From positions 1-58,788 of IMG/VR virus record IMGVR_UViG_3300020420_000017: 58,788 bases of DNA, one strand, 5' to 3'. Position 1 is the first letter of the stretch. Every line of letters starts with the position of its first letter. This DNA comes from a virus. The notes beneath the pieces are model-generated. The model searched no databases and was not told where the DNA came from. It saw only the letters and a list, made by a program, of their open reading frames with translations. Shown here one piece after another: positions 48,517 through 56,914 of the stretch. A program made the translations under genes and the position numbers.

Positions 48517-48984
48517 TTATGCTACTTCTTGATTAATCTTCCAAGCATTTCGCCACGTTCTATGACTTGGTAGATTTTGTTTCTTACAAATTACTAATCT
48601 CTTACGATTAGATCTCTCATAGTTTCTCCATACTCTTTGTGGTATGTCTTTCATAATCAAATACTCAATCGCTTGTTCTTCAGTCATCTTGTCGACTGGT
48701 TTTGTATTATGTAGTAGATAACCTCTAGTATGTTTCTTAAAATCTGGTTTTGCTTCATCTTTAGCCAAAGCCCAATAAACTTCTACCGGTGGAAGTATAC
48801 CACCTTGTAAAGCACATGCTAACCAGTTTGGATCTGGTATCGTAACTTTTGCAGGTGCATCCGGTTCTTCTGGATCTTCCCATATTACTCTGTAATCACT
48901 TTGTACACCATCTAAATTATCTTTAGCCCAGTGTAATCTATTCCATAAATGTGTTCCCTGAAATTCAGGTGTTTCAATTGTCAT
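48517..48984 (-). CDS. Conserved tail-region protein of unknown function
   Basis: The protein has 155 residues with a Pro/Asp/Glu-rich section (EDPEEPDAPAKVTIPDPNW) and PPVEVYWALAKDEAKPDF, then EEQAIEYLIMKDIPQRVW and SHRTWRNAW at the end. I recall similar proteins next to tail fibres in marine phages. It is coupled to the upstream fibre protein and may assist assembly. Confidence 0.6.
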   Translation of the reverse strand: MTIETPEFQGTHLWNRLHWAKDNLDGVQSDYRVIWEDPEEPDAPAKVTIPDPNWLACALQGGILPPVEVYWALAKDEAKPDFKKHTRGYLLHNTKPVDKMTEEQAIEYLIMKDIPQRVWRNYERSNRKRLVICKKQNLPSHRTWRNAWKINQEVA

Positions 48985-49391
48985 GCTAAATCTCCTAATA
49001 CCATTGATGATGCATTTTGATTGTTATCTGTTAAAGCATAGCTATATTTTTTAAATGATGTTCCATAGCCAGTTGTAGCTTGATCTACTGAATCATCTAT
49101 ATTATGTACAAATATACTCCCACCGTCTTGTTTATCATCACCACTTGAAACAACTGCATAATCTCCATTGGCCATATTATTATTAATTTGCGGAGCGTAT
49201 TTTCCAACAGCTGAATCAGTTACAGAACTCATGTTAAAAGAATCAACCACATTAACTGCTGCAGCGTATGTTCTTACCCATGCTTTACACAATCCACTTT
49301 GCATATTAGTTGTAGCAGTACCTTCACCACGAACGTTAACGGAACCAGCGGTTGTCTTACCTTGTATAGTATCTATAACTAATGTACTCAT
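48981..49391 (-). CDS. Tail-fibre tip-like protein, LQQGL family (copy 1)
   Basis: The protein has 136 residues from the ATG at 49391 (MSTLVIDTIQGK), overlapping the upstream stop. It has GEGTATTNMQSGLCKAW, then a beta-rich globular part, and ends VLGDLA. The same GEGTATTNLQQGLAK block occurs in the next two upstream genes and at 54629-55078. I infer a receptor-binding or virion-surface role. Confidence 0.6.
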   Translation of the reverse strand: MSTLVIDTIQGKTTAGSVNVRGEGTATTNMQSGLCKAWVRTYAAAVNVVDSFNMSSVTDSAVGKYAPQINNNMANGDYAVVSSGDDKQDGGSIFVHNIDDSVDQATTGYGTSFKKYSYALTDNNQNASSMVLGDLA

Positions 49392-49828
49392 GCCAATACT
49401 CCGTGCATAGTGCTTGATTGCTCTACCCATTGATATAATGTTCCTGCATAACAAGTTATATATCTTAGATTACCACTATCTGAAGTGGTCTGTCTTTTTC
49501 TACATGATGCGTCACTGTTTCCTCCATCATATCCACCTGTCCAACCCCAAGTATGATTCATACTTGAAAAATTGTTTGTGTAACTAATAGTTATATCAGC
49601 AGAACCATTATCAGTAGTGCCACTAACATTCATGCTTTGGCCATTATCTATTGCACCATCACCATTATTACAACAATAAACTTTTGCTAATCCTTGTTGT
49701 AAGTTTGTTGTAGCGGTGCCTTCGCCTTGTATCGTAACTTGACCAGTATTTGATATAATCATAGAGGTCGTATCAGAATCATACTTTAGATTTGTAACTT
49801 CAATATTTGTTCCTACTATTGTACTCAT
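49388..49828 (-). CDS. Tail-fibre tip-like protein, LQQGL family (copy 2)
   Basis: The protein has 146 residues and starts MSTIVGTNIEVTNLKYDSD, a type of N-terminus shared by many proteins in this array. It has GEGTATTNLQQGLAKVY followed by a variable C-terminal domain with several Cys residues (VYCCNNG; SCRKRQ). It is ATGA-coupled on both sides. Confidence 0.6.
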   Translation of the reverse strand: MSTIVGTNIEVTNLKYDSDTTSMIISNTGQVTIQGEGTATTNLQQGLAKVYCCNNGDGAIDNGQSMNVSGTTDNGSADITISYTNNFSSMNHTWGWTGGYDGGNSDASCRKRQTTSDSGNLRYITCYAGTLYQWVEQSSTMHGVLA

Positions 49829-50295
49829 GCTAGATCTCCGTGCACTGTTCCTTCAACAAAATCACAATCAACTGCTGCGCCTCCTCCAGTATTATTACTA
49901 TGATATAAAGTTTTAAATTGAACATAAGTTGTCGCCTTGTAGCTTGAAGCATTATCATAAAACATATGAGCTATTTGATTAGATGCTTTACAACAAAGAG
50001 TATTAGCCATAAAATTAATGCTTCCCATATTATTTGTATAATTAAGTGTATAGTTACCTGTTGCATTATCAGTTATAGAACCAACATTATGACCATCTCC
50101 TAAAGAAACAGTTCCCGCTGTTCCATCAAAAGAAAATGTCGCTTTTGCTAACCCTTGTTGTAGGTTAGTTGTTGCAGTACCTTCACCCTGTACGACTATA
50201 GATCCTGCAGTCGTCTGTCCTTCTAAGACATTAGTCTTGATCTTATATTGACCTGCAACGTTTTTAATTTCATCTACTTTTATTTGACTTGGCAT
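49825..50295 (-). CDS. Tail-fibre tip-like protein, LQQGL family (copy 3)
   Basis: The protein has 156 residues and starts MPSQIKVDEIKNVAGQYKI. It has GEGTATTNLQQGLAKATF, then a Gly/Asn/Thr-rich beta domain and the end VHGDLA. The block before residue 60 is very similar to copy 2; the rest differs, as expected for a variable receptor-contact domain. Confidence 0.6.
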   Translation of the reverse strand: MPSQIKVDEIKNVAGQYKIKTNVLEGQTTAGSIVVQGEGTATTNLQQGLAKATFSFDGTAGTVSLGDGHNVGSITDNATGNYTLNYTNNMGSINFMANTLCCKASNQIAHMFYDNASSYKATTYVQFKTLYHSNNTGGGAAVDCDFVEGTVHGDLA

Positions 50296-50305
50296 ATCTT
50301 TATCC

Positions 50306-50812
50306 TCATGCTGGTCCTATTCTATAACCTTCCAAGCCATTTGAAGTTCTACCTGCTTGTTTATTTTTGGTTGAACCTTGTCCATGATAGCCATAAGGTA
50401 AAATTCTATCCCCTGACACTAATTTAACAATACCATGTGCTTGGACACTTGGATATGCTCCAGTTGTTTGGCTATAGTTTGCTACTTCATGTTGAATTGT
50501 ATTTGTTGATGAGCCATCTGCTTTTCCTATATATATCCAAGATATAAGTCTAAAAGGCACAGCATTATCCAAAGAAAACTTGCTACTAATCCACCAATAC
50601 CCTGCAGTAGCTGAAGTAATTACAACACGATTATTAGACAGATCAGTAATGCTATGAGTATCCCACTCAACAGTATCATAAGTAAGAGCAGTAGTTGTTG
50701 CATTAGATAATGATTGTGTTGCACTATTAAACATACGAAAAGTACAAGGTGTTACATCTATTACACCACCACTCGTCTTTGGCTCTATTATATCTACTGC
50801 TATAGTGCTCAT
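50306..50812 (-). CDS. Tail-fibre tip-like protein, C1q/jelly-roll type
   Basis: The protein has 168 residues and starts MSTIAVDIIEPKTSGGV. It has TALTYDTVEWDTHSITD, RVVITSATAGYWWISSKFS and ISWIYIGKADG, the strand order of C1q/TNF-like jelly rolls that form trimers. It is coupled to the 56-residue gene upstream. A tail-fibre tip is the likely place. Confidence 0.6.
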   Translation of the reverse strand: MSTIAVDIIEPKTSGGVIDVTPCTFRMFNSATQSLSNATTTALTYDTVEWDTHSITDLSNNRVVITSATAGYWWISSKFSLDNAVPFRLISWIYIGKADGSSTNTIQHEVANYSQTTGAYPSVQAHGIVKLVSGDRILPYGYHGQGSTKNKQAGRTSNGLEGYRIGPA

Positions 50813-50979
50813 ACGACTACTAGCCTTCCTCCGCTGTTAACTGTCAGTGTTACTCCACTCGCAACTGTAATCGGTCCTGCTATCATCGCATTTTCTGTAG
50901 CTTCGATAGTTACGTTTGCAGTTACTTCTTTAAGTGTAATCTTAAATCCTATTCCTTTTCCTATTCTACTTAATGCCAT
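50809..50979 (-). CDS. 56-residue free C-terminal fibre module
   Basis: The ORF runs from the ATG at 50979 to a TGA overlapping the next start. The product MALSRIGKGIGFKITL... continues with NAMIAGPITVASGVTLTVN. This closely matches the C-terminal 30-40 residues of three other fibre proteins in the array (53182, 56150, 58151). It is a stand-alone copy of that module. Confidence 0.6.
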   Translation of the reverse strand: MALSRIGKGIGFKITLKEVTANVTIEATENAMIAGPITVASGVTLTVNSGGRLVVV

Positions 50980-50999
50980 TTTAATTTATCCTATATAAT

Positions 51000-51647
51000 T
51001 TATGATGAGGCTCCAAAAGCTGTTATCCAAATTTGTGGTTGATGAAACTGATTACTGCCGCCACCGTCAAAATATTGCGATCCGTGCATTCTTTCTATGC
51101 CGTTTCCTCCGTATGCTCTACTCGCCCACTTCATGGTTTTAGCAGATGACCAACTTGGTACAGCTCCAGTATTTGAATCTTGACCGCTTAAAGAAGAATC
51201 TATTCTAAAATACCATTGACACATTGGCTTTGATTCATTATAGTAACCAGCATGAGTACGGCGACCATAAACAACCTCTGTTCCTTCTAAGTATAATCTA
51301 TAATGCTGAATAGAATGAGCAGTATCGTTCCACGCGGCGTTGTGCAAAAACTCGTACATTACACCTATGCAATTTGAAGGAGCCGTGTAAGTTACAGTAG
51401 ATCCATCTACGTCTACATAACTTGTTCCATTGATAAGTTGATACGCAGTAACTGTAGGTAAAGTAAAAGTAGTTCCACTTTTTGTAGTTCGAGTAGAACC
51501 ATCACACATACCGCCAATTTTTTCTAAGATATTTCCACTTGAAAAATTAGTAATAGTCATACTACCACCTGTAGTAGTAGGAAAAACTATCATGTCACTA
51601 TCACTATTTGGTTTTTGAATCTTATCTACTTTTAGTATACTTACCAC
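51000..51647 (-). CDS. Tail-fibre tip-like protein
   Basis: The protein has 215 residues with a GTG start (51647) after CCGGAG. It begins VVSILKVDKIQKPNSDSD, the array N-terminal type. The C-terminal part is beta-rich with many Trp, Tyr and Gly residues. No exact family is recognised. I infer a role in binding the host surface. Confidence 0.6.
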   Translation of the reverse strand: MVSILKVDKIQKPNSDSDMIVFPTTTGGSMTITNFSSGNILEKIGGMCDGSTRTTKSGTTFTLPTVTAYQLINGTSYVDVDGSTVTYTAPSNCIGVMYEFLHNAAWNDTAHSIQHYRLYLEGTEVVYGRRTHAGYYNESKPMCQWYFRIDSSLSGQDSNTGAVPSWSSAKTMKWASRAYGGNGIERMHGSQYFDGGGSNQFHQPQIWITAFGASS

Positions 51648-51650
51648 TTT

Positions 51651-51941
51651 TTACTCCGGTTTTGTTGGCCATGTGATATTGCTTAACGCGTCATCGGCTG
51701 GAGTTGTCTTTGTAATATCTCTTAGAGCTTGTCTGTAAGTCTTCCAATCTGCAGACATTGTGACGTCTGAGTTTCCCATCCAATCAGTTTCAGCTAAGAG
51801 TCGATTACGTTGCTCTCTTAAATCAGCCATTCTACGTGCAGGTGCACCGTCAGCCCACGCTTGTTCTTCAAGATCTCTTGCGGTTTCTTCTTCTGCCGTA
51901 AACTGGATCCTTTCTCCGTTTACCATCTTAAATCTTGGCAT
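51651..51941 (-). CDS. Phage tail assembly chaperone-like protein (copy A)
   Basis: The protein has 96 residues. RNRLLAETDWMGNSDV, then WKTYRQALRDITK and WPTKP is the signature of tail-fibre assembly chaperone-like proteins. Two more copies (53388, 53800) lie in the array. They probably help fold or attach the neighbouring fibre proteins. Confidence 0.7.
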   Translation of the reverse strand: MPRFKMVNGERIQFTAEEETARDLEEQAWADGAPARRMADLREQRNRLLAETDWMGNSDVTMSADWKTYRQALRDITKTTPADDALSNITWPTKPE

Positions 51942-51950
51942 TTTTTTCTC

Positions 51951-52544
51951 CTATTGAAAATAACATTTAAATGCTCCTGAATCTAAATTTCCATTACCGG
52001 GATAACAACGTACTGTAGTAAGATCAGTTACTGAACCAAGATCAACAACTCCTGCTCCTACAATACATCCATCAGGATAAGCACTACTGTTAACGTGATT
52101 ATTAAATATCCAGTATCTACCATCTATTGTTAAAAAGCGTGCAATACCATTAAAAGTATTTGCAGCGCTATTGTAACCAGATGCCATTTGAAAAGCTGAT
52201 GTTGCATTTGTTCCAGCTGCAGCTGTAGCATGAACATATGCACTTCCTCCAAGATAACCAGAGGTTAATACTCCACTTGAATTACCAACTCTCCAATAAA
52301 GCTCTGCAGTTCCAGTACCACTTACGTTACGATATGTTACAGTTACAAGTTTAGTTCCGCTTGGTACCGTAAAGTCCACTTGCCCTACTTGAGATGATAT
52401 TGTACTTACTGCCAAAGTAGAAAATTTATAATTCGTTGTTTTTATATCTGACATGACACCATCAGATGCTATAGTAAAAGCCGTGGTGTCAGAATCAAAC
52501 TTAATATTCTGAGTTTCGATATTTGTTACAACTAATTTACTCAT
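51951..52544 (-). CDS. Tail-fibre tip-like protein
   Basis: The protein has 197 residues and starts MSKLVVTNIETQNIKFDSD, close to copy 2 of the LQQGL family in its first 20 residues. It has TVPSGTKLVTVTYRNVSGTG and a jelly-roll-like C-terminal domain. The stop and start overlaps fit translational coupling. Confidence 0.6.
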   Translation of the reverse strand: MSKLVVTNIETQNIKFDSDTTAFTIASDGVMSDIKTTNYKFSTLAVSTISSQVGQVDFTVPSGTKLVTVTYRNVSGTGTAELYWRVGNSSGVLTSGYLGGSAYVHATAAAGTNATSAFQMASGYNSAANTFNGIARFLTIDGRYWIFNNHVNSSAYPDGCIVGAGVVDLGSVTDLTTVRCYPGNGNLDSGAFKCYFQ

Positions 52545-53182
52545 TACTTAATTCCGTATAGTTTAACTGTTCCACTAGATATATCTCCGCTATTAAAATA
52601 AAACCTATATCCATTTATAACTGAAGAGGCCTGTGTGTTTATTAACGAACCAAATGCATTGTAACCACCATGAGAACCACTAGTACTGTAACTGTTAACT
52701 CCTCCTTCATAATTAAAATTAAAAGATGTATTATTTACATGTTTTAAATGAATTCTACCAGAAACAGCTTCACCTGTTGAATTTCCAGTATTGTCGTGAG
52801 TGTATATAAAGTAATCATTACCGTTTGAATTTGTAGAACCATGGACGGGGCTACTAGTTTCATAAGCGTATATAGCACCAGTTTGCAATACACCTCCTAT
52901 AAATACTCTTGAATACAATTTTACACCATCACTTGCTGGTTTAAAGGTGAAAGACATAATGTAATCATCATATGTGGCATTTATGTGAGTGGATGAAATA
53001 TCATATGCTGAAACTGCACTCGATATTGTAGCATCCAATAATTTTACTGTAGCGGTGCCAGTAACAGTTCCACTAAAAGTAACATTCTTTGGAAACGTAA
53101 TATTACCAGTCCCATCAAGACTTATGGTATCACTATCTAATCCTGTTCCTCTTATCTTATCTACTTTTAAAATACTTGCCAT
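52544..53182 (-). CDS. Tail-fibre tip-like protein
   Basis: The protein has 212 residues. It starts MASILKVDKIRGTGLDSD, then GNITFPKNVTFSGTVTGTA and a beta-rich domain (DYIMSFTFKPASDG; INGYRFYFNSGDI). The N-terminal block is similar to the gene at 51000. It probably is a receptor-contact protein. Confidence 0.6.
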   Translation of the reverse strand: MASILKVDKIRGTGLDSDTISLDGTGNITFPKNVTFSGTVTGTATVKLLDATISSAVSAYDISSTHINATYDDYIMSFTFKPASDGVKLYSRVFIGGVLQTGAIYAYETSSPVHGSTNSNGNDYFIYTHDNTGNSTGEAVSGRIHLKHVNNTSFNFNYEGGVNSYSTSGSHGGYNAFGSLINTQASSVINGYRFYFNSGDISSGTVKLYGIK

Positions 53183-53388
53183 TATACTATACTTAGGTTA
53201 CCTTGTAATGTTAACGTTTGGCCGCTATCAATCGAAAGAGGACCAGCAACCATAGCATTCTTATCAGAATCAATTGTAACACTCGTATCAAGGTTTTGAT
53301 CATTTAGTCTAAAGACTACATTAGATCCTGTAGGAAAAGCTTTTTCCGTAAGAAAACCTGACTTTGCTGTCTCTCTTGCTCTCGTCAT
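53182..53388 (-). CDS. Short fibre protein with the IDSG C-terminal module
   Basis: The 68-residue protein ends with SVTIDSDKNAMVAGPLSIDS and then GQTLTLQGN. The first 30 residues (ARETAKSGFLTEKAF) are unlike other copies. It is coupled to both neighbours. It shows that this module travels with different N-termini. Confidence 0.6.
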   Translation of the reverse strand: MTRARETAKSGFLTEKAFPTGSNVVFRLNDQNLDTSVTIDSDKNAMVAGPLSIDSGQTLTLQGNLSIV

Positions 53389-53762
53389 TAACTAGCTCTT
53401 GTTGGCCATGTTACAGATGAATCAACTAATTCACCTGCTGCGTCTGTGGTTGGTTTCGCAGAAGCTGGTAGGTCTCTTAGAGCTTGCATATAAGTCTTAA
53501 GCTTTTCATCAACTGCAACTCCTGATGAGTACGCCTTTATAACTTCCCAATCTAAAGCCGTAAGTTTTGCATCTCTTTCAACGCGAAGTAATCTCATTCC
53601 TTCTGCTGCATCCATTTCTGCAATTTTGTCGGTTACTTCTTTTTCTGTTGGAACAGTTTGACTCTTGTCTAGCCATTCTAATCCAGACCATGCGTCACCT
53701 CTTAGAACCCATGAAGCTCCCGGCTTAAGAGCTTGAAGTGCGGCTGCTATATCATATTTCAT
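53388..53762 (-). CDS. Phage tail assembly chaperone-like protein (copy B)
   Basis: The protein has 124 residues. It has KLTALDWEVIKAYSSGVAVD then LKTYMQALRDLPA and VTWPTRAS, the chaperone signature, with an extra N-terminal section (KYDIAAALQALKPGASW). Late promoter L7 drives it. Confidence 0.7.
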   Translation of the reverse strand: MKYDIAAALQALKPGASWVLRGDAWSGLEWLDKSQTVPTEKEVTDKIAEMDAAEGMRLLRVERDAKLTALDWEVIKAYSSGVAVDEKLKTYMQALRDLPASAKPTTDAAGELVDSSVTWPTRAS

Positions 53763-53784
53763 TTAAGTCTCCTTTTAATATGAT

Positions 53785-53792
53785 TATTTATA
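53785..53792 (-). promoter_or_regulatory. Late promoter L7 (TATAAATA) in the fibre array
   Basis: The exact TATAAATA precedes the chaperone gene at 53388-53762 with a leader of about 17 bases containing AAAAGGAGAC. It splits the fibre array into at least two late units. Confidence 0.82.
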
Positions 53793-53799
53793 CTACTAT

Positions 53800-54036
53800 C
53801 TATGGTTTATCTGGAAACTTAAAACCAGTAGCATTTCCTTTTTCATCTTTTTCATTCATACTTGAAAATTTTTTCGTTATGTCTCGTAACTCTTGTCTAT
53901 ATGTTTTCCATTCGTCTGGAACTGCAATCCCAGCTTCTAAAGCATTCACCACTACCCAGTCGCTTTGAGTTAACAAATCATTTCTGACATTTCTTAACAT
54001 CAATAGTTCTGTTTCTGATTTAGATAAATCTGCCAT
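53800..54036 (-). CDS. Phage tail assembly chaperone-like protein (copy C)
   Basis: The protein has 78 residues. NVRNDLLTQSDWVVVNAL, then EWKTYRQELRDITKKF and the end FKFPDKP show the same signature as copies A and B. Its start overlaps the stop of the gene upstream. Confidence 0.7.
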   Translation of the reverse strand: MADLSKSETELLMLRNVRNDLLTQSDWVVVNALEAGIAVPDEWKTYRQELRDITKKFSSMNEKDEKGNATGFKFPDKP

Positions 54037-54629
54037 TAGCCTTTAATCTCTTGTAAAGTTAAATTACATGTTGCCATGTGTGCTTCTTCATTGTTGTAGT
54101 TATATCCGGAACCATTTTTAACTAAAGTCTTAGTACCACCTACATGAGAAACAACACCTTGTATGTTATAAGTAATTGCAGAAGTCGTACTTGGTGAGTC
54201 TGCAAAATGAAAAGGTACAACATGTTGTCTTGATGCCGAGTACCCAGCGTCTTTTACAACCGAATGCATAGGCCTTGAACCAGTCGCATCAGCGCCATGT
54301 ACCGTTGTTAGCGTAGACAAAGAGGTCGGCTCTCCTATTACCGTACTTCCTCTTTTTAATCTCACTCCTATATAATCAAGTCTACTACTAAAATTACTAT
54401 ATAAGCCTCCTACATGTAAAAATCCAAAAATAAGAATTTTACTACTTGTTGCTGAAGGAGTTATTGAAGCACTCATTAATGTAACTGGATTGGCTCCACT
54501 TATACCGGTATGAGATGATGCAGTTCCATCATGACTAGTTATTGTTTGTAATATTGCGCCAGTTGGCATAGAAGTCAACGGTGTTTGATCTAAATCAACT
54601 AATCTTGGTTTTGCTCTTTGTATCGGCAT
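54036..54629 (-). CDS. Tail-fibre tip-like protein, STTSAITY type
   Basis: The protein has 197 residues. It has PTGAILQTITSHDG, SASITPSATSSKILIFGFLH and HFADSPSTTSAITYNIQ. The TPSxTSSKIL and DSPSTTSAITY blocks recur in two further proteins of the array (55075, 57633). The fold is probably a jelly-roll trimer and the role receptor binding. Confidence 0.62.
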   Translation of the reverse strand: MPIQRAKPRLVDLDQTPLTSMPTGAILQTITSHDGTASSHTGISGANPVTLMSASITPSATSSKILIFGFLHVGGLYSNFSSRLDYIGVRLKRGSTVIGEPTSLSTLTTVHGADATGSRPMHSVVKDAGYSASRQHVVPFHFADSPSTTSAITYNIQGVVSHVGGTKTLVKNGSGYNYNNEEAHMATCNLTLQEIKG

Positions 54630-55078
54630 TATGCTAACTTTCCTATCACTTGTCCTGCGTGGTATGGTCCATCTTGTCCACCAAAACCAGCATTGCCTAA
54701 GTTAAATTCATATGTAGTAGTTGAAAATTGATTATCATCTACCCAAGAAGAGTATCCTGCTGTAGCATCTCCTCCACAATCAGATAATGAAAACAAAGAC
54801 GTACTCATGGCACTCGTCATTGCAAATTTAGTTGCACCGGTAGTAATGTCAGTAAGTGATGAATGATTAAAACTTTCAGAACCGTGTATTGCAGTAGTAG
54901 AACTCGTTGTGTAACAAACATATGCTTTTATTAATCCTTGTTGCAGATTAGTCGTTGTACTACCACCATCACTCGTAACATTAATAGAACCTGCAGTATC
55001 AATACCACTTAACTGATTGACCTTAACATCATTACCACCTTGATTGTTTTTGATCTTATTTGCAAATATCGTACTCAT
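54629..55078 (-). CDS. Tail-fibre tip-like protein, LQQGL family (copy 4)
   Basis: The protein has 149 residues. It starts MSTIFANKIKNNQGGNDVKV, with GSTTTNLQQGLIKAYVCYTT and the end QVIGKLA. It is related to the three copies at 48981-50295, with a different C-terminal part. It is ATGA-coupled upstream. Confidence 0.6.
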   Translation of the reverse strand: MSTIFANKIKNNQGGNDVKVNQLSGIDTAGSINVTSDGGSTTTNLQQGLIKAYVCYTTSSTTAIHGSESFNHSSLTDITTGATKFAMTSAMSTSLFSLSDCGGDATAGYSSWVDDNQFSTTTYEFNLGNAGFGGQDGPYHAGQVIGKLA

Positions 55079-55563
55079 TGTGCGATCTCCTGAGCAATAA
55101 TATGTGATGGCTCATTAGCTATATTGTAGTAATGAGTTCCTCCGCCCGAAGCTAACATGTATACTGCATAAGTTGTCGCGCTTGTAGTTGATGGTGAATC
55201 TAAAATAATCATAGTTGCATTTGTGTCTCTACTATTGTTATCATAAAATCTACCCATGCCATAAGTGCTATTTCCTAAATTAGTTGAACCTCTATATAAT
55301 GTATAGGTGATAAGTCCCGAAGTTGCGCACTGAACTGGAACTACAGCGGATACTAAAATTTTACTAGATGTTGAAGTAGGAGTTATCGATACAGAGGTTG
55401 AAGTTGCAAAAAAACTTGAAGCCGTAAATGAAGTTTCAGTGGCAGCAGTTCCGGAAACAACTTGAATTACATGACCAGGCGCCCGTAATACATCTCCACT
55501 TGCGATTGTGATAGCATTTCCAGTTCTTGCCGCAATTTTATTTACATTTATTTGACCGGTCAT
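55075..55563 (-). CDS. Tail-fibre tip-like protein, STTSATTY type
   Basis: The protein has 162 residues. It has GHVIQVVSGTAATETSF, SVSITPTSTSSKILVSAVV, LDSPSTTSATTYAVYM and the end IAQEIAQ. It is closest to the genes at 54036 and 57633. It probably forms a trimeric surface protein. Confidence 0.62.
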   Translation of the reverse strand: MTGQINVNKIAARTGNAITIASGDVLRAPGHVIQVVSGTAATETSFTASSFFATSTSVSITPTSTSSKILVSAVVPVQCATSGLITYTLYRGSTNLGNSTYGMGRFYDNNSRDTNATMIILDSPSTTSATTYAVYMLASGGGTHYYNIANEPSHIIAQEIAQ

Positions 55564-56150
55564 GTTGTTGTGTACTCCAAATATATTTTACCGCCTTGAA
55601 AAGTAGCACTACCAGCAACTGTCGTCCATTGAACTCTGTCAAGTGTTCCACCTAAATCGATATAACCGATACCACTGTTATGATAGTAACTATTATTAGA
55701 CATTAATTTACTTGTGATTAAATATCGGTTTGTTGTACTAATCATTTTTCTAACTTCATAATAACCCCACACACTATAAGATGAACCAGATGCACCGTCC
55801 ATATAAGTGTCACACCCTGCAGTTTGCCCTTCGGTATATACACTTCCACCGGCAGAATTTGCTAGTACTCTCCAATCGTATCCACTAGTTGCTATACTTC
55901 CTGCACCAATTCTAAATCTTGATTGAGTACTACCATTTTTATATGTTCCATCAATGTATAGTCTTACACAATGCGCATTTGACGGAATACTACTGATAGT
56001 ATTTTCAGTGCCTGACATTGACTCAGCATTTCCTGTTACTATTTTTTCTCTTTTATCTACTGAAAAAGACACAGAACCATCAGTACCTACTTCAAATGCG
56101 TCAGTTGCATTAGTATGTTGTATCTTTGTTAATCCTACTATTCCTGCCAT
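55560..56150 (-). CDS. Tail-fibre tip-like protein
   Basis: The protein has 196 residues. It starts MAGIVGLTKIQHTNATDAFE, then a jelly-roll-like domain (VRLYIDGTYKNGSTQSRFR; YKNG region) and ends QGGKIYLEYTTT. It may contact the receptor. The stop overlaps the next start. Confidence 0.6.
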   Translation of the reverse strand: MAGIVGLTKIQHTNATDAFEVGTDGSVSFSVDKREKIVTGNAESMSGTENTISSIPSNAHCVRLYIDGTYKNGSTQSRFRIGAGSIATSGYDWRVLANSAGGSVYTEGQTAGCDTYMDGASGSSYSVWGYYEVRKMISTTNRYLITSKLMSNNSYYHNSGIGYIDLGGTLDRVQWTTVAGSATFQGGKIYLEYTTT

Positions 56151-56914
56151 TATACCACCGTAAAGTTTCCGTTAACCGTTATACTAACACCAGAATCGAC
56201 TGTGATTGGTCCGATTACTGATGCATTTTTACCAGAGTCAATTGTTATGCTACTAATAATATTTTGTGAGTTAACTCTTATTGGTACATTATTTATAACT
56301 AATGATGAATCTAAGTTAGAGACCTGCACTGCAGCATCGGCAAGTGTACCATTTGTTACCGAACCTGTGACTGGTGTAAATACACCTGCTTTAACACCAA
56401 GATCAACAACTCTTAAAACTGAGTTAGAGTCAAGAGCAGAATCAAATGATATTGTACTTCCACTTAGAGTAAAATTATTTTGAGCCTGTACTACACCATC
56501 AATACTTACTAATAAAGCACCTTTTGCAGATGGTGTAAAATTTAAACCACAACTATCAGACTCACCAAGAAAAGTTCTTGTAAATTCTGAAAACGTTTTT
56601 AAGTTAGCAGCTAACATGTCTGCTGTAACACCACCTGTTACAATTGGTGGTCCACCTACATCTCCCATAATCATAACGAAACAAGAGTCTCCAGAATCAG
56701 GTGCTGTACTAAATGCTAAATTATTACCACCTGCTTCTAAGTTATAATCAGTACTTGGATTTTGTATCACACCGTTAAGCGATACGATTAACTGATTTAC
56801 GTTACCGACTTGCTTACCAAGAGGGAATGCAGCGGTCGAAGCGTTAAAAGTCCATGACGATACGTCGACTTTTCTAAACTCTCCAAACGTTGGTTGTCTT
56901 CCTATATACGCCAT
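56150..56914 (-). CDS. Longer fibre protein with duplicated beta units and IDSG module
   Basis: The protein has 254 residues. It starts MAYIGRQPTFGEFRKVDVSS, then two repeats of a fibre-type unit (LIVSLNGVIQNPSTDYNLE near residue 45; LLVSIDGVVQAQNNFTLSG near 130). It ends with SSITIDSGKNASVIGPITVD plus SGVSITVNGNFTVV. The N-terminus resembles those that attach small fibres to a larger tail structure. It may be an adaptor. Confidence 0.62.
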   Translation of the reverse strand: MAYIGRQPTFGEFRKVDVSSWTFNASTAAFPLGKQVGNVNQLIVSLNGVIQNPSTDYNLEAGGNNLAFSTAPDSGDSCFVMIMGDVGGPPIVTGGVTADMLAANLKTFSEFTRTFLGESDSCGLNFTPSAKGALLVSIDGVVQAQNNFTLSGSTISFDSALDSNSVLRVVDLGVKAGVFTPVTGSVTNGTLADAAVQVSNLDSSLVINNVPIRVNSQNIISSITIDSGKNASVIGPITVDSGVSITVNGNFTVV

